Assembly (NCBI GenBank): GCA_024867545.1
Contig: JANFNE010000001.1
Location: 1,612,001-1,676,000, forward strand
Length of the DNA stretch: 64,000 nucleotides
Direction of reading: 5' to 3'
Source of the DNA: Phytopythium helicoides
Taxonomy: Eukaryota > Oomycota > Peronosporomycetes > Pythiales > Pythiaceae
Below, one piece after another: positions 10,501 through 19,100 of this stretch. The notes under the pieces were generated by a model, which worked only from the letters and a program-made list of their open reading frames with translations, was not told the origin of the DNA and did no database searches. The number at the start of each line of letters is the position of its first letter. Position 1 is the stretch's first letter. The position numbers and the translations under genes are program-made.

Positions 10501-10787
10501 CGTCGGGTGACCTGTACCTGGATGACGGTGTGGAGATTGAGGGTGCGAGCTCGACGATCGTGACGTTCTCGGCGTCTGCTGGGTCGTTCAGCAGCACGGT
10601 GACGCAGAACAAATACTCTGCTGCGAGCTCGCTGCTGGTGAACAAGCTGGTGGTGCTGGGCGTGACGAGCAAGCCGTCGAGTGTGTCGGTGGGCACGATC
10701 TCGTCGTATGACTCGACGACGCAGAAGCTGGAGATCACTCTCTCGAGCCAGAGCATCGCCACGGGCTTCACCGTCACTTGGTCGTAG
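7560..10787 (+). CDS. Secreted GH31 alpha-glucosidase with two CBM25-like modules (copy 2)
   Basis: It encodes a 1075-residue protein identical to that of the copy at 1644, with the same signal peptide, two CBM25-like modules, nucleophile motif WIDMNE (Asp636) and acid/base motif HWTGDN (Asp761). The ATG at 7560 is chosen because it aligns with copy 1 and is followed at once by the signal peptide. The frame is open a further 40 codons upstream, but only from TTG, and that stretch matches untranslated DNA of copy 1. One silent difference (gcgact versus gcgaca, third codon) was seen. Identical proteins imply a very recent duplication or conversion. Confidence 0.93.
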   Translation: MATRTGGLVAALFALLLSLASAQTLVKSSTGITILFQSDVWVTPYIHYTTGSGWTTVPGVAMAASTDSSYPATSGWYQYTLSSATSLEFVFNDGVGVTWDNNNNANYKVTAQGTYTVVSKVTGFKSGMLVKPSDGTGYHILFQKGSWTQPYIHYTTGSGWTTLPGVAMTASTYGGKFSAANGWFMYTISASTIEMAFNDGNGLWDSNLNANYKVSTVGTYAFVNQNTQTPAPSTVPSGYLSGPGYYVSSASEASGVLTINLAVNSGSTTTYGSDLTALAVTVDKTQSDSVRIKITDKSTTRWEVPTTLFPKGTLGSASSTSSGSALYTFNYTQNPFTFSVVRNSDSYTLFNSSALPLVFKDQYIQVATAVGTDLSLYGIGESTREYFKMATGDKHTLWARDQGSATLNVNTYGSHPFFLGLNTKGQAHGVFLLNSNGMDVTLESGMLTYQAIGGIIDFSVVVGPTPANVVSQYTSLIGKPKLMPYWSYGFHQCRWGYSSVSALQTVVTNYANNKLPLDVMWADIDYMNAYHDFTLDPTNFKQADMAAFMTTLHNQGQKFVPIIDPGIPDDTSDYAYTSGLAMDIFIKDTAGKPYLGQVWPGPTVFPDFFHPNSTSYWKTQITRMYNNFSFDGLWIDMNELANFCPGTTCVRNSAVTCPNTGSISAITTCCLTCSGDGNKWDNPPFAINNVGSKDAIYNKGISTSALNYGSRRQYDTHNLYGITESIATNVVQEGLANKRSFVLSRSTFPGSGVHVAHWTGDNAATWNDLRWSIPTILKFGLFGIPMVGADICGFSGSTTMELCARWTALGAFYPFSRNHNNKEASAQETYVWAETTYVGQKFLGMRYRLLPYIYTLGYHAHVDGTPIARPLYMEYPTDTNTHSIDRQFMLGNALLVTPVLYQSATSVTGYYPAGVWYNIFDYSRITSTGQSVTTTVTLYDMPVHMRGGTILAMHQNGTLTSTAARATPFDILVALPSSGSASGDLYLDDGVEIEGASSTIVTFSASAGSFSSTVTQNKYSAASSLLVNKLVVLGVTSKPSSVSVGTISSYDSTTQKLEITLSSQSIATGFTVTWS

Positions 10788-10947
10788 ATGCGAAGACCTC
10801 ATTCGATACCAGCGGACGCGACGCAGCTTACAAGTGGTGTTTACAACGTTCTTGCCGTAGCCTTTTAACTTCTTGGTAATCAAAGCAATTGCGTCCATGT
10901 TGCATATCAACTTCTACTACGTACAGGACCATCTCCTCCTCGACTGC

Positions 10948-11721
10948 TCACTCCGTCTGAGTGCCACGCGGCGTGAGAATGGAGCTGCACGCTCGCTCGT
11001 AAGCGGCTTGAGCGGCTTCCTGTGACTTGAATCGCCCCAGATAGAGTGGCTTCTGACCAGGAAGGTGGAGCTTTGCTGTAAAAGTCGATCGCTTTTGACG
11101 GACCGACAGGTGCGGCTGTTTGTCAGTGCTACTGTAGCTTGCGTAGCTGGTTCGTGACGAGTTCATCGAGTCGCTAGCTCGACTAGAGCTGCTTATGCTT
11201 CTGTAGCTTGAAGATCCCGAAGGATGCTCGTGATGTGAGTTCACGGAGCCTACGGAAGCACTACCATAGGCGGCAGAGTTGTCTTTTCTACCTCTCGTTG
11301 CACTCTCCAGCTCGTCTAGGTCTTCGTCATCATACGAGATAGATGACACGGTCTGCGGCTGTCGCTGTCGTTGTGCTCGCTGTTTTCTCCACTGCTCCTT
11401 CTGACCTAGAACTCCATACCGAAGCGCTGCAGGATCACAAGGTGCATCATTGTCTTGGTTTGAGGCATCATGCCCACCAAAAAAGCGCTTCAAGAAACCA
11501 ACGCTAGCAATGGCGCTCGGCTCGAGGCCGGCACTTTTCGGCTGCAGTTGGATATGCCAATGCTCGTGCTTGGCGACGTCGAACGCACCCTCCATGTTGT
11601 TTGAGCACGATTGGGTCTCCAGCACAACTCCCATGCCGATCGCGTTCTCAGCGTCAGCCTGATCACTCTCGTCCATGACTGGAGAGACCACAGCTGGGTG
11701 TCTAGCTTTGGCTCGGTGCAT
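10948..11721 (-). CDS. AP2-like-domain protein (copy 2)
   Basis: Second copy of the 257-residue gene at 5032. The protein differs by one residue (Gly to Ser in AIAGVGF/AIASVGF), plus a few silent or flanking changes. The same C-terminal AP2-like half-domain with LYLGRF and AAQAAYERA is present. Its start is placed at the ATG that corresponds to copy 1. It lies convergent to GH31 copy 2 and upstream of the 3' end of the transporter gene, which is on the same strand. Function as a DNA-binding regulator is inferred from the short domain only. Confidence 0.65.
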   Translation of the reverse strand: MHRAKARHPAVVSPVMDESDQADAENAIGMGVVLETQSCSNNMEGAFDVAKHEHWHIQLQPKSAGLEPSAIASVGFLKRFFGGHDASNQDNDAPCDPAALRYGVLGQKEQWRKQRAQRQRQPQTVSSISYDDEDLDELESATRGRKDNSAAYGSASVGSVNSHHEHPSGSSSYRSISSSSRASDSMNSSRTSYASYSSTDKQPHLSVRQKRSTFTAKLHLPGQKPLYLGRFKSQEAAQAAYERACSSILTPRGTQTE

Positions 11722-11952
11722 TTCACCCCTCTTTGCTTGCAAAATGCGGAGTTGCAGGTGCAAGTGAGTTAGAATTGGAGTCCTTGGTCTAAGATTAGCT
11801 TTAGCTGCAGCAGAGTCAACGAATATAGGCGCAGGTGATTATTTTGAAAAACTTTGCAACGTGTTCGTGTTCGTGTTCATGCTCACACTTTACGGAGGAA
11901 TGAAAAAGAAAAATTGGGTGCTTCCGAGATTGAAAGATAGGAATGACGATAG

Positions 11953-13575
11953 TTAGCACCCCGATCCGCCTGCGAGACGCAAGCACGATGTCGAGGCGGA
12001 GAACGACATGCAGTTGGTCATGACGGCCCACAAAAAGGCAAATGTGAGGTAGCTGATCGTGATGATACCCATGACCTTGCTGCGTCCTCCGGTCCGCTTG
12101 AGCTCCTGCGTCTCCGCCTTCTGGCGCGGAAGAAGGAACACGAACACTGTCGAGAACAGGTTGAAGCCATACGCGATCAAATAGGTGTAGAAGACGTCGG
12201 ATCGCACAGCGGTCGTGTCCTTGACTAGATCAGTCGACGCTACAGCAAAGTGTGAGTCGACGTTCTTGTAGATCACAGTGGCGAATGGCGACGCAAGATT
12301 CTGGAGTGTCGAAATGAGACCGAACACCGCGGCTTCTTGCCCAGGCTCGATGACCTCCATTATAGCGAAACTCGAGACTGCCATACCAGCGTAGTACGGA
12401 AGTTCTTCGACGAGCGGGATACCGAGCCAAAACCATTGGCTACGCACAACGTCCCAGATCGTCAACGTCGTTGGAATGAAGTCGATGATCACAACCGCAA
12501 ATTGGGTGACCACGATCATTGTGCGCCAGTTCCAGTTGAGACCAAAGCGCTTCGTGAGGTAGAACCCACCAGCAGCCATGATATACGTGAGCACGGACGC
12601 AATAGCGTCGTTCAGAGGCTCGACTCCAGCCCACAGACTCTGCACTGGAGAAGCCGCTGTCGTGCTGAATAGAGCAAACATGTTGCGCAAGAAGCGGAAG
12701 GCCACGAGCTGGTATACGACACGCAGTTGAAGGATGTCGTAGATGCTAGCGACAGCGGCACGGAACGAATTGCCGCGCTCTACCTTCTCTTCTTGGATGC
12801 AGAACCACGTGAACGGGATGACCGCAAGCGCGAAGGCGGCGCAGATTCCCATGATAGCGTTGAACCCGAGCGATTCGCTGAATGAGCCACCGTACTCTGG
12901 TCCGTTCATGCCGAAGCCGACCATGCACGCCGAAATGATCGCAAACACGAATTTGACGGCGTTGGTCATCGCCTGTACCGTGCCGCGAATTTCCTCAGGC
13001 TCACGCTGAGCAAAGTCGACTAGGATGCCGTCTGATGCCGTATTGGCGACCATGAGCCCAATATTGGCAATCACCATCAGAACGAGATACTTGACGCCCT
13101 CATCAGGAGCGTCCGTGTTCATTTCGGAAAGCTGCGCATCGGTGAACTTCTTGAGCTTAGCCCAGGAAGAGTCGGGGTAGTATGGGCCGGGGAGACTCAC
13201 GACAGCCATGGCAAGCATGGAGCCAAAGACGATCAACCAGCCGAGGATCATGTACGGCCGGCGATGATAGCCGAACATGGGGAAGCAGTCGGTCAGGATA
13301 CCAATGAAGAACTTGCAGAACCAGATGACCTGCAGCAGAGCACGTGCGGAGGCAACTTGGACACCAGTCATGCGCAGGTACTGGTAGAGGAACGCGTAGA
13401 CGGAGTTGCTGATCGTGCCGTGGATCACACCGAGTGCAGCATACTGGGCCATGAGCCCGACGTTCTTTAGCGAGTACAGGTTGGGAGCTCCACCGGGTCG
13501 GATCGCACCGCCTTCTAGTGCGGCGGGTGACTTTATCTCCGCGTACGGAGGCGTGCTGGGCACCACTGTCGTCAT
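11953..13575 (-). CDS. BT1/folate-biopterin-type MFS transporter
   Basis: A 540-residue multi-pass membrane protein. After a soluble N-terminus of about 35 residues it shows around twelve hydrophobic segments and the BT1 family signature FFIGILTDCFPMFGYHRRPYM near residue 90 (K/F..G...D..P..GyrRrpYm). The BT1/FBT family moves folates, pterins and related solutes and is greatly expanded in oomycetes. The start ATG at 13575 precedes a conserved-looking segment (NLYSLKNVGLMAQYA). The last residues (STSCLRLAGGSGC) lie next to the junction of the upstream duplication and could be altered. The substrate cannot be read from sequence. Confidence 0.88.
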   Translation of the reverse strand: MTTVVPSTPPYAEIKSPAALEGGAIRPGGAPNLYSLKNVGLMAQYAALGVIHGTISNSVYAFLYQYLRMTGVQVASARALLQVIWFCKFFIGILTDCFPMFGYHRRPYMILGWLIVFGSMLAMAVVSLPGPYYPDSSWAKLKKFTDAQLSEMNTDAPDEGVKYLVLMVIANIGLMVANTASDGILVDFAQREPEEIRGTVQAMTNAVKFVFAIISACMVGFGMNGPEYGGSFSESLGFNAIMGICAAFALAVIPFTWFCIQEEKVERGNSFRAAVASIYDILQLRVVYQLVAFRFLRNMFALFSTTAASPVQSLWAGVEPLNDAIASVLTYIMAAGGFYLTKRFGLNWNWRTMIVVTQFAVVIIDFIPTTLTIWDVVRSQWFWLGIPLVEELPYYAGMAVSSFAIMEVIEPGQEAAVFGLISTLQNLASPFATVIYKNVDSHFAVASTDLVKDTTAVRSDVFYTYLIAYGFNLFSTVFVFLLPRQKAETQELKRTGGRSKVMGIITISYLTFAFLWAVMTNCMSFSASTSCLRLAGGSGC

Positions 13576-14331
13576 TTATGTCGAGCTGCTTTAGCGGAGG
13601 CGTGGGAAGTTGGAGGCTGATTGGGAAATGTGATCGAGTGCAGCAGTACCTGAATCGACGAGACTCTAGTCAGGTGTCCGCCTGTGCGGCTCCGTGGCTG
13701 GCGGTGCCGGCGACGCATGTCAATGCATTCGGCGCGTGGAGAGAAGTATTATGTCTTGATGGCGTCAACGACTCGAGCTCCAGTCAGACTGGACTGGCCG
13801 AGCATCGCCGACCGTGATGAGCCCGAGCCCACCTCAGAGCAGCAGGCGACATGAGATGACTCGTTTCGCCAGATTAACCCGTGCAGGGCCATACTTTGCG
13901 CAGCATGCTGGCTCATGACAGCTCCGGTGGCCCGTCCTTGGTGCTTGGGGCGTGGTGATTGGGCACGGCCACGCGCCACAGTCGTGATTGGGCGACCACC
14001 GCCCGCCAGACTTTGACGGCAACTCGATAGTGATGGGCTCATGGACTTTAGACGGCGCTGCAGACCGAGTCGAGCCACAGTCGACACGTAACACCGACAT
14101 AATCTGCCGTTCGTGTGCTCATGAGTCGTAGACGACGGGTGTACTCGGAATTGCATGAAACGCGGTCATCCAGTGATGGCAAGAACAGTGAACGCGTCTG
14201 GTAGTTTGTGGAGCTAGGAAAACGGAAGGTTAGTTAGAGCAGCGCTCCCGACGGCGCTTTCATATATTGGTTGGAAGTTCATGCCACTCAAAGGCTCAAT
14301 TACATAGGACGCATCATAACAAACAGAGGTC
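13576..14331. other. Intergenic between transporter start and START-FYVE stop
   Basis: Apart from the putative promoter near 13620, no gene, repeat or RNA was recognised in these 756 bp. Confidence 0.5.
13617..13634 (-). promoter_or_regulatory. Putative Inr/FPR, transporter gene
   Basis: On the minus strand the sequence TCACATTTCCCAATCAG lies 42-59 bp before the start codon. It resembles the oomycete Inr plus FPR. Assignment rests on consensus alone. Confidence 0.35.
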
Positions 14332-15651
14332 TCACAGCCAGATCGACTCGACGGGTTTCCTTCGAGCCACGGAGCTGCCCAAGTTGACGGGCTTGAAAGT
14401 GTCCGCGGCGCTACTCAGACTTGTTTTGACAGGCTGGGCCGCTGTCGTCCTGCACGGGATACACACGGGGATCTTCACCAGCTTCACGCCGGAGAGATTG
14501 ACGCTCTCCAGCTGCGCGCAAGCGCTGCAGACGACCTCACCGCAGGCATGGCAGTTGGTGCGCTTGTCGTTTGATCGACTGCTGCCAAATCGGCTCGCAC
14601 CCATCCTGCTTGCACCTAGTCGGCTGGCTCCGAGCAGACTCGCTCCGAGGCGACTCGACCCAAGGCGACTCGACCCAAGAAAACCACGGCCTCCCTCCTC
14701 GGGAAAGTCCTTGAGACAGCACTGGCAGAAGCGCGCGTCGTCTACATTCGCCCACTGCGAGCGGAGGACGAAAGTCCTCGGGTCCAGACTCTTCTTCGAC
14801 TTGACGTGCTCGCAGACGCGCTCGAGCACAGTGCCGAACCGCGGCATCACGAACCGCGTCGCGAGCCGAGGCACGAACCCGCCAGCCTCGATCCCGACAA
14901 TGTACGCGACCTTGGTGAGTGCGTTGCGCTCGCCCGAGTTCTTGATGAAGTACCCCGATCGGAACATGCGGCTGCGCACGAAGCCCGGCGGGATGTCTAG
15001 CGCAGTGAGCTGCGAAAGATGAAGCGAGTCCCATACGCAGTAGCCGACGGTCGAGCCGTCCGGGAAGGTGATAACATCGGTTGCCACTATCACGAGCATG
15101 TCGCGGTGCGAGCGCAGGACCTTGGGCGTTTCGAAGGCCGTGTAGCGCACGTAGACGGACCTGTAGGGGTGTTCGTGCGACGGATACTCTAGCACGCTGA
15201 GCACCTTGGCGTTGACGACGTTGTCGTAGAGTATCCTGCACTGGTCCCGCAGCGCCTCGTCGTCCGCGAGCACGAAAATCTGCGCGACTTCCTCGACCGT
15301 GGCCTCGGCCGTGCTCAGACAGCAGAAGCGCGCCTGTCCCCTCCTGGCGGGCGTGCGGTCCTCGAAGAAGTCGACGCCGTGTCTAGTGGACTTGAGCCTC
15401 CAGTGCTTGTCGGACGGTCCGTCGGCGGCGCCCATGCTCTCCATGATGCCCTCCGCCACGGCGCCAATCTTCTCCAAGAGCTCCTCGCGCACGGCGGTGG
15501 AGAAGTGCAGCAGCGAGAGGTCGTCGCAGGCCGACGTGCGTCGGCGCTTGGGCATGCCTGGCACCGAAGGCGTGGCGAGCGCGTCCAGGGACAGCGGCGA
15601 CGACGCGCCCGACTCGGAGGTCGCGTTCGTGGTCATGGTCAGCCGCTCCAT
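14332..15651 (-). CDS. START-FYVE protein with repeat-split zinc finger
   Basis: A 439-residue protein from the ATG at 15651; upstream in-frame codons start only with GTG. Residues about 50-285 resemble the START-like lipid-binding fold common in oomycete FYVE proteins. Residues 300-402 form a FYVE-type finger with all eight cysteines in place: C309-C312, C367-C370, C375-C378 and C397-C400. The usual basic R(R/K)HHCR patch is reduced to KRTNCHACG, so binding to phosphatidylinositol 3-phosphate may be weak. Seven pentapeptides (326-360) are inserted between the first and second cysteine pairs. The likely role is endosomal lipid sensing or transfer, inferred from the family. Confidence 0.85.
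   Translation of the reverse strand: MERLTMTTNATSESGASSPLSLDALATPSVPGMPKRRRTSACDDLSLLHFSTAVREELLEKIGAVAEGIMESMGAADGPSDKHWRLKSTRHGVDFFEDRTPARRGQARFCCLSTAEATVEEVAQIFVLADDEALRDQCRILYDNVVNAKVLSVLEYPSHEHPYRSVYVRYTAFETPKVLRSHRDMLVIVATDVITFPDGSTVGYCVWDSLHLSQLTALDIPPGFVRSRMFRSGYFIKNSGERNALTKVAYIVGIEAGGFVPRLATRFVMPRFGTVLERVCEHVKSKKSLDPRTFVLRSQWANVDDARFCQCCLKDFPEEGGRGFLGSSRLGSSRLGASLLGASRLGASRMGASRFGSSRSNDKRTNCHACGEVVCSACAQLESVNLSGVKLVKIPVCIPCRTTAAQPVKTSLSSAADTFKPVNLGSSVARRKPVESIWL
14572..14676 (-). repeat. 15-bp minisatellite inside the FYVE coding region
   Basis: Seven tandem 15-bp units encode GSSRL, GSSRL, GASLL, GASRL, GASRM, GASRF and GSSRS. They stay in frame and lengthen the loop between the first two zinc-ligand pairs from the typical dozen residues to 54. 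Confidence 0.9.
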
Positions 15652-16111
15652 CCCGCCGTCCTCCTCGGCGCGCGAGTCTGTCTGTGCGTCTCGGCAAGGG
15701 GGGGAACGAGCGCGCGCGCGCTGGCTGCCGCTGCCTCGTCGGGCCGCAAATGACACCGCGACGCCCGCCTTTCCCCTGCGCTTGGCGCTTGGCCGGACCC
15801 TGCCGTCAGCGGATCCCTATCCAACGCGGCGACTTGGCGCCTGCGCCCTGGCGCTACACGCGCCGCTTGTCTTTCCCATCGCGACGCCCCCCGCGTGTGG
15901 CTTCGCCGTCGACCAGCGAGTGCAGCAGCGGGCGGCCGTGGCGTCGAGAGGGCTCTCCATGCCGCGCTGCCTTTCCTCCCATCGTTTCCCTCTTGAACCA
16001 GTACGCGCTGGTATTTTGATGCTGAAAGCACTGGTTTAGAGAGGGATGGTAAACGAGAAAGTGCAGCCTTTTTGGACTTTTTGGTTCCAAAGCGACGCCG
16101 AGAGGGTGACC
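15652..16111. other. Divergent intergenic region
   Basis: Lies between the START-FYVE gene (minus) and the ARM/ankyrin gene (plus), so it probably holds both promoters. No clear Inr was identified. An in-frame ATG at 16046 could be an alternative start of the downstream gene. Confidence 0.45.
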
Positions 16112-19100
16112 ATGAGCGACGCCACCAGGGCCGCCGACAAGAAGCGGGCGGCCCAGTGGAAGCGCCAGCTGAAGCTGCTGAAGTCCAGGGACGCAGATAA
16201 AAAGCGCGAGGGGCTGCGGCTCGCGGCGGACAGCGCGCGCTTCTTCCGCGAGCAGCCGGAGGCGCTGCCGGCGCTGCTGGCGCTGCTGACGCGCCTCAAG
16301 GTGCCTATAGCGTCATTTGCGCGATTTTGGGCTGGAGCGCGCCTATCCTGAGATGTGCACTGGCTGCGGCTATGGCGGCAGACTCCAGAGATCGTGCTGG
16401 AAGCGCTCGCGACCCTCGAAGTGCTGCTGATTACGCCGGCGCACGGCACCGAGACTGAGACGCACGCGCATACTGACGAATTCTCCGGTGAGCGCCAGCT
16501 CACCAATGTGCTATCGCCCGACGAGACGCCTGCAAATCGTACGCACCTGGAAAACTTGGTCGCAACAAACAATATTATATGACTCACTGACGTGGCAACT
16601 CTCGTACTACTCTACTTCCTAGGCCGATTTTTCATCCAGTCCACCCTGCAAGAGGTAGAGGATGGCGGCAAAACAGCAGGACAGCCCTTTGTGGCCCTGT
16701 TTGCCTCCGCCATCACCTCGGTGGAAATCAAGGTACACCGTCAGATTGTTTCGGGGCGGAACGCTTCAAGAATCCAGGGGCTCATCGTGTCTCTGAATCG
16801 CTGCGACGTATACGTAGGCCAAGGCTATCCGGATTTTTTCGGCGCTACTCCGAGAGTGCGGTGCTATTGAGGCAGAAGAGGACAGGACAGCGCTCGACTC
16901 TACTGCGCTGACATCCTATCAAACATCGGGGTCACCCCTTCCGGTGATTCTTACCTGTCTAACGTCGAACGACCCGCTGTTGGACTTTGAAGCGCTGTCA
17001 TGCCTAGCTCTTCTTCTCGCCAACGATCAAGCCGATCGCCTCTTGGAGCAGTTTGCTGAACACGGTGGTGTCCCATGCGTGCTAACGTTTGCGCAGCACC
17101 CCGAGCGCCGGTTTCACTCTCTAATGCTGGAAATCACGGACACGCTCTCGCGCAAAGGTAATGCTTCCAGATCTGGCCGTTTGCTTGTTTTGTCACAGCG
17201 CTGATTCCTGCCTTTCGTCTGTGTAGGGTGTGGTAGGTCGATGTTGAAGGAGCAAGGGGCTCTTGAAGCACTGGAACTAATGGTGAAAGAGGCGAATGAA
17301 GCAATTACATCAGCGGCAGCAGCAATCATGTCGAATGGCCCGACAGCATCTAGTCTAACCGCTCAAGATGTAGCTATAATTTCGGCTAGTATCCCACACA
17401 TCTGCGAAATCTTTACAAGAATTCAGTTTGGAAAACAACCAGATGCGTCGAATGGCGCACCAGGAGCGTTAGCATCTACTACATTTACCCCATCATGCGC
17501 CGGAGTGATCGAAATTGCGATGCTAGTGTTACAAAAAGATATCTCAAACGCGTTGGAGGCACCACCAACAGGAAATGGCGCTCCTATTGCTGGTGGCAAC
17601 TCAGCAGCTGCAGCTGCAGCTGTTGCCGCCGCCGCCGCCAATGCTGCAGCAGCTGCAGCACTCTTTCCCTATAATCCATCCCGAGTAACGGTAATGATGA
17701 GCAGTCTCGGGCGGATGATTGAAAGAGATGGTCAATGTAGAGAGCTTGCCTATTCAAAGCATGCCTCTCGCTTTGCACTTGAAGCTTTCAGGATTCCTGG
17801 TGACGCCACACTTCACCAAGTTGCTGATAAATTACTGCATCAAAGTTGTGTTGGTGAGTCCTTGAATACCAACTCAAGCCCTGGGAAAGTTGCATCAAAG
17901 TGTAAGCCCATTTTCAAGGCTTTGATGACTGAAAATGATGGCAGTGAGCCTGTCGTGTCTGTCAAAGCTGTCGTAACATTGCTCGAAAGAGCACATGGAG
18001 CTGGTGATGAGACGCTGGTTATAAGAATCTGTCGATGGCTAGCTTTTGTGGTTGAAGTGCCTGAAAATGCGCAAGCGCTCGGAGATCAATGCGTTCCTGT
18101 CTTGCTGAAAATCGTGAAGGATTGTGAGCTGACAAAAACCTTGCTAATTGGGTTCGTTTTCAAATGCCTTGGCACAATTTTTGAGGCAAATCCGACTGCT
18201 CTGGCGGTACGTACTTGCTAGCTTTGTGTTGAGCACCAAATTGTGACTCACCTGAACATTATTGTGGTATCCAGGCTTGTGCCATGGATGGTCTGGACCC
18301 CGTCGAGCGTGTCACTAGCTTTTTGTCTCGACCAGTCGGGGCAAGTGATGAAGGAAACCAAAGCAGTGAGGGGCTAAATGGCCGCCAAGAATTGAAGTCA
18401 CTATTCCTAGAGTGGACTGACGAGTTTGAAAATGAATCGATGTTTGATCCACTTCCTTTGACAGATATTCGGCACGATATTGAGCCAGACCTACTCGGAT
18501 CGCAGTTGCTGCTTTCGACGATGCAAGGATTTGAGATCAATAACGCCCAAGATTGGTCGACGATTGACTTTTGGGAAAGCTTTGTCGAGCAAGAAAGTGG
18601 AGCGGGAAGCCAAATAGGAAAGCCAGCACCTTCAATTGGAGCTGGGTCTGCTGCACCGAGCAAAAAGAGACTTGATTCCACAAAACCCTCCTTTATTGGA
18701 GAATCTACTGTGTTGGCTCTTTTCTCGTCTGGACAACTCATTTACCACATGATTCCACGTTACGCTGGGTCGAGCCCAGTAGTATGTGTGAATCTATTGT
18801 CCCTCATCGCAAAATTGCTAGAATGCCGCGGTGGCTCTAAATTACTGCTAAATGCCATGGAGAAGTCGCAACGAGCATCAGAGCGAACCCAAGACGATCC
18901 AGATGCGGGTGTCATTAGCAACCAATCTAATGCTGGAGATGATGCGTCACAAGATGCGGTACTCCCAACTCCAACGAGTCCGCACCTGGCGCTACTAAAC
19001 CCTATCATGTCTGTGCTTCACTCCAATGCAACATGCTTTGACGAAGTGAAGGCAGCTATTCGAGTGATATGGATATTGACAGGTGGTGCTGGACTAGATA

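Larger units (their letters stand above)
7457..11917. repeat. Tandem duplication unit, copy 2
   Basis: Second copy of the GH31 plus AP2-like unit. It ends abruptly at 11917, about 35 bp before the stop codon of the transporter on the minus strand, so this junction may have replaced that gene's original 3' flank. Confidence 0.9.

Noticed and set aside
14537..16039. Open frames on both strands overlapping the START-FYVE gene
   Set aside because: Shadow frames of the conserved START-FYVE coding sequence; Arg/Ala-rich and unrelated to known proteins.
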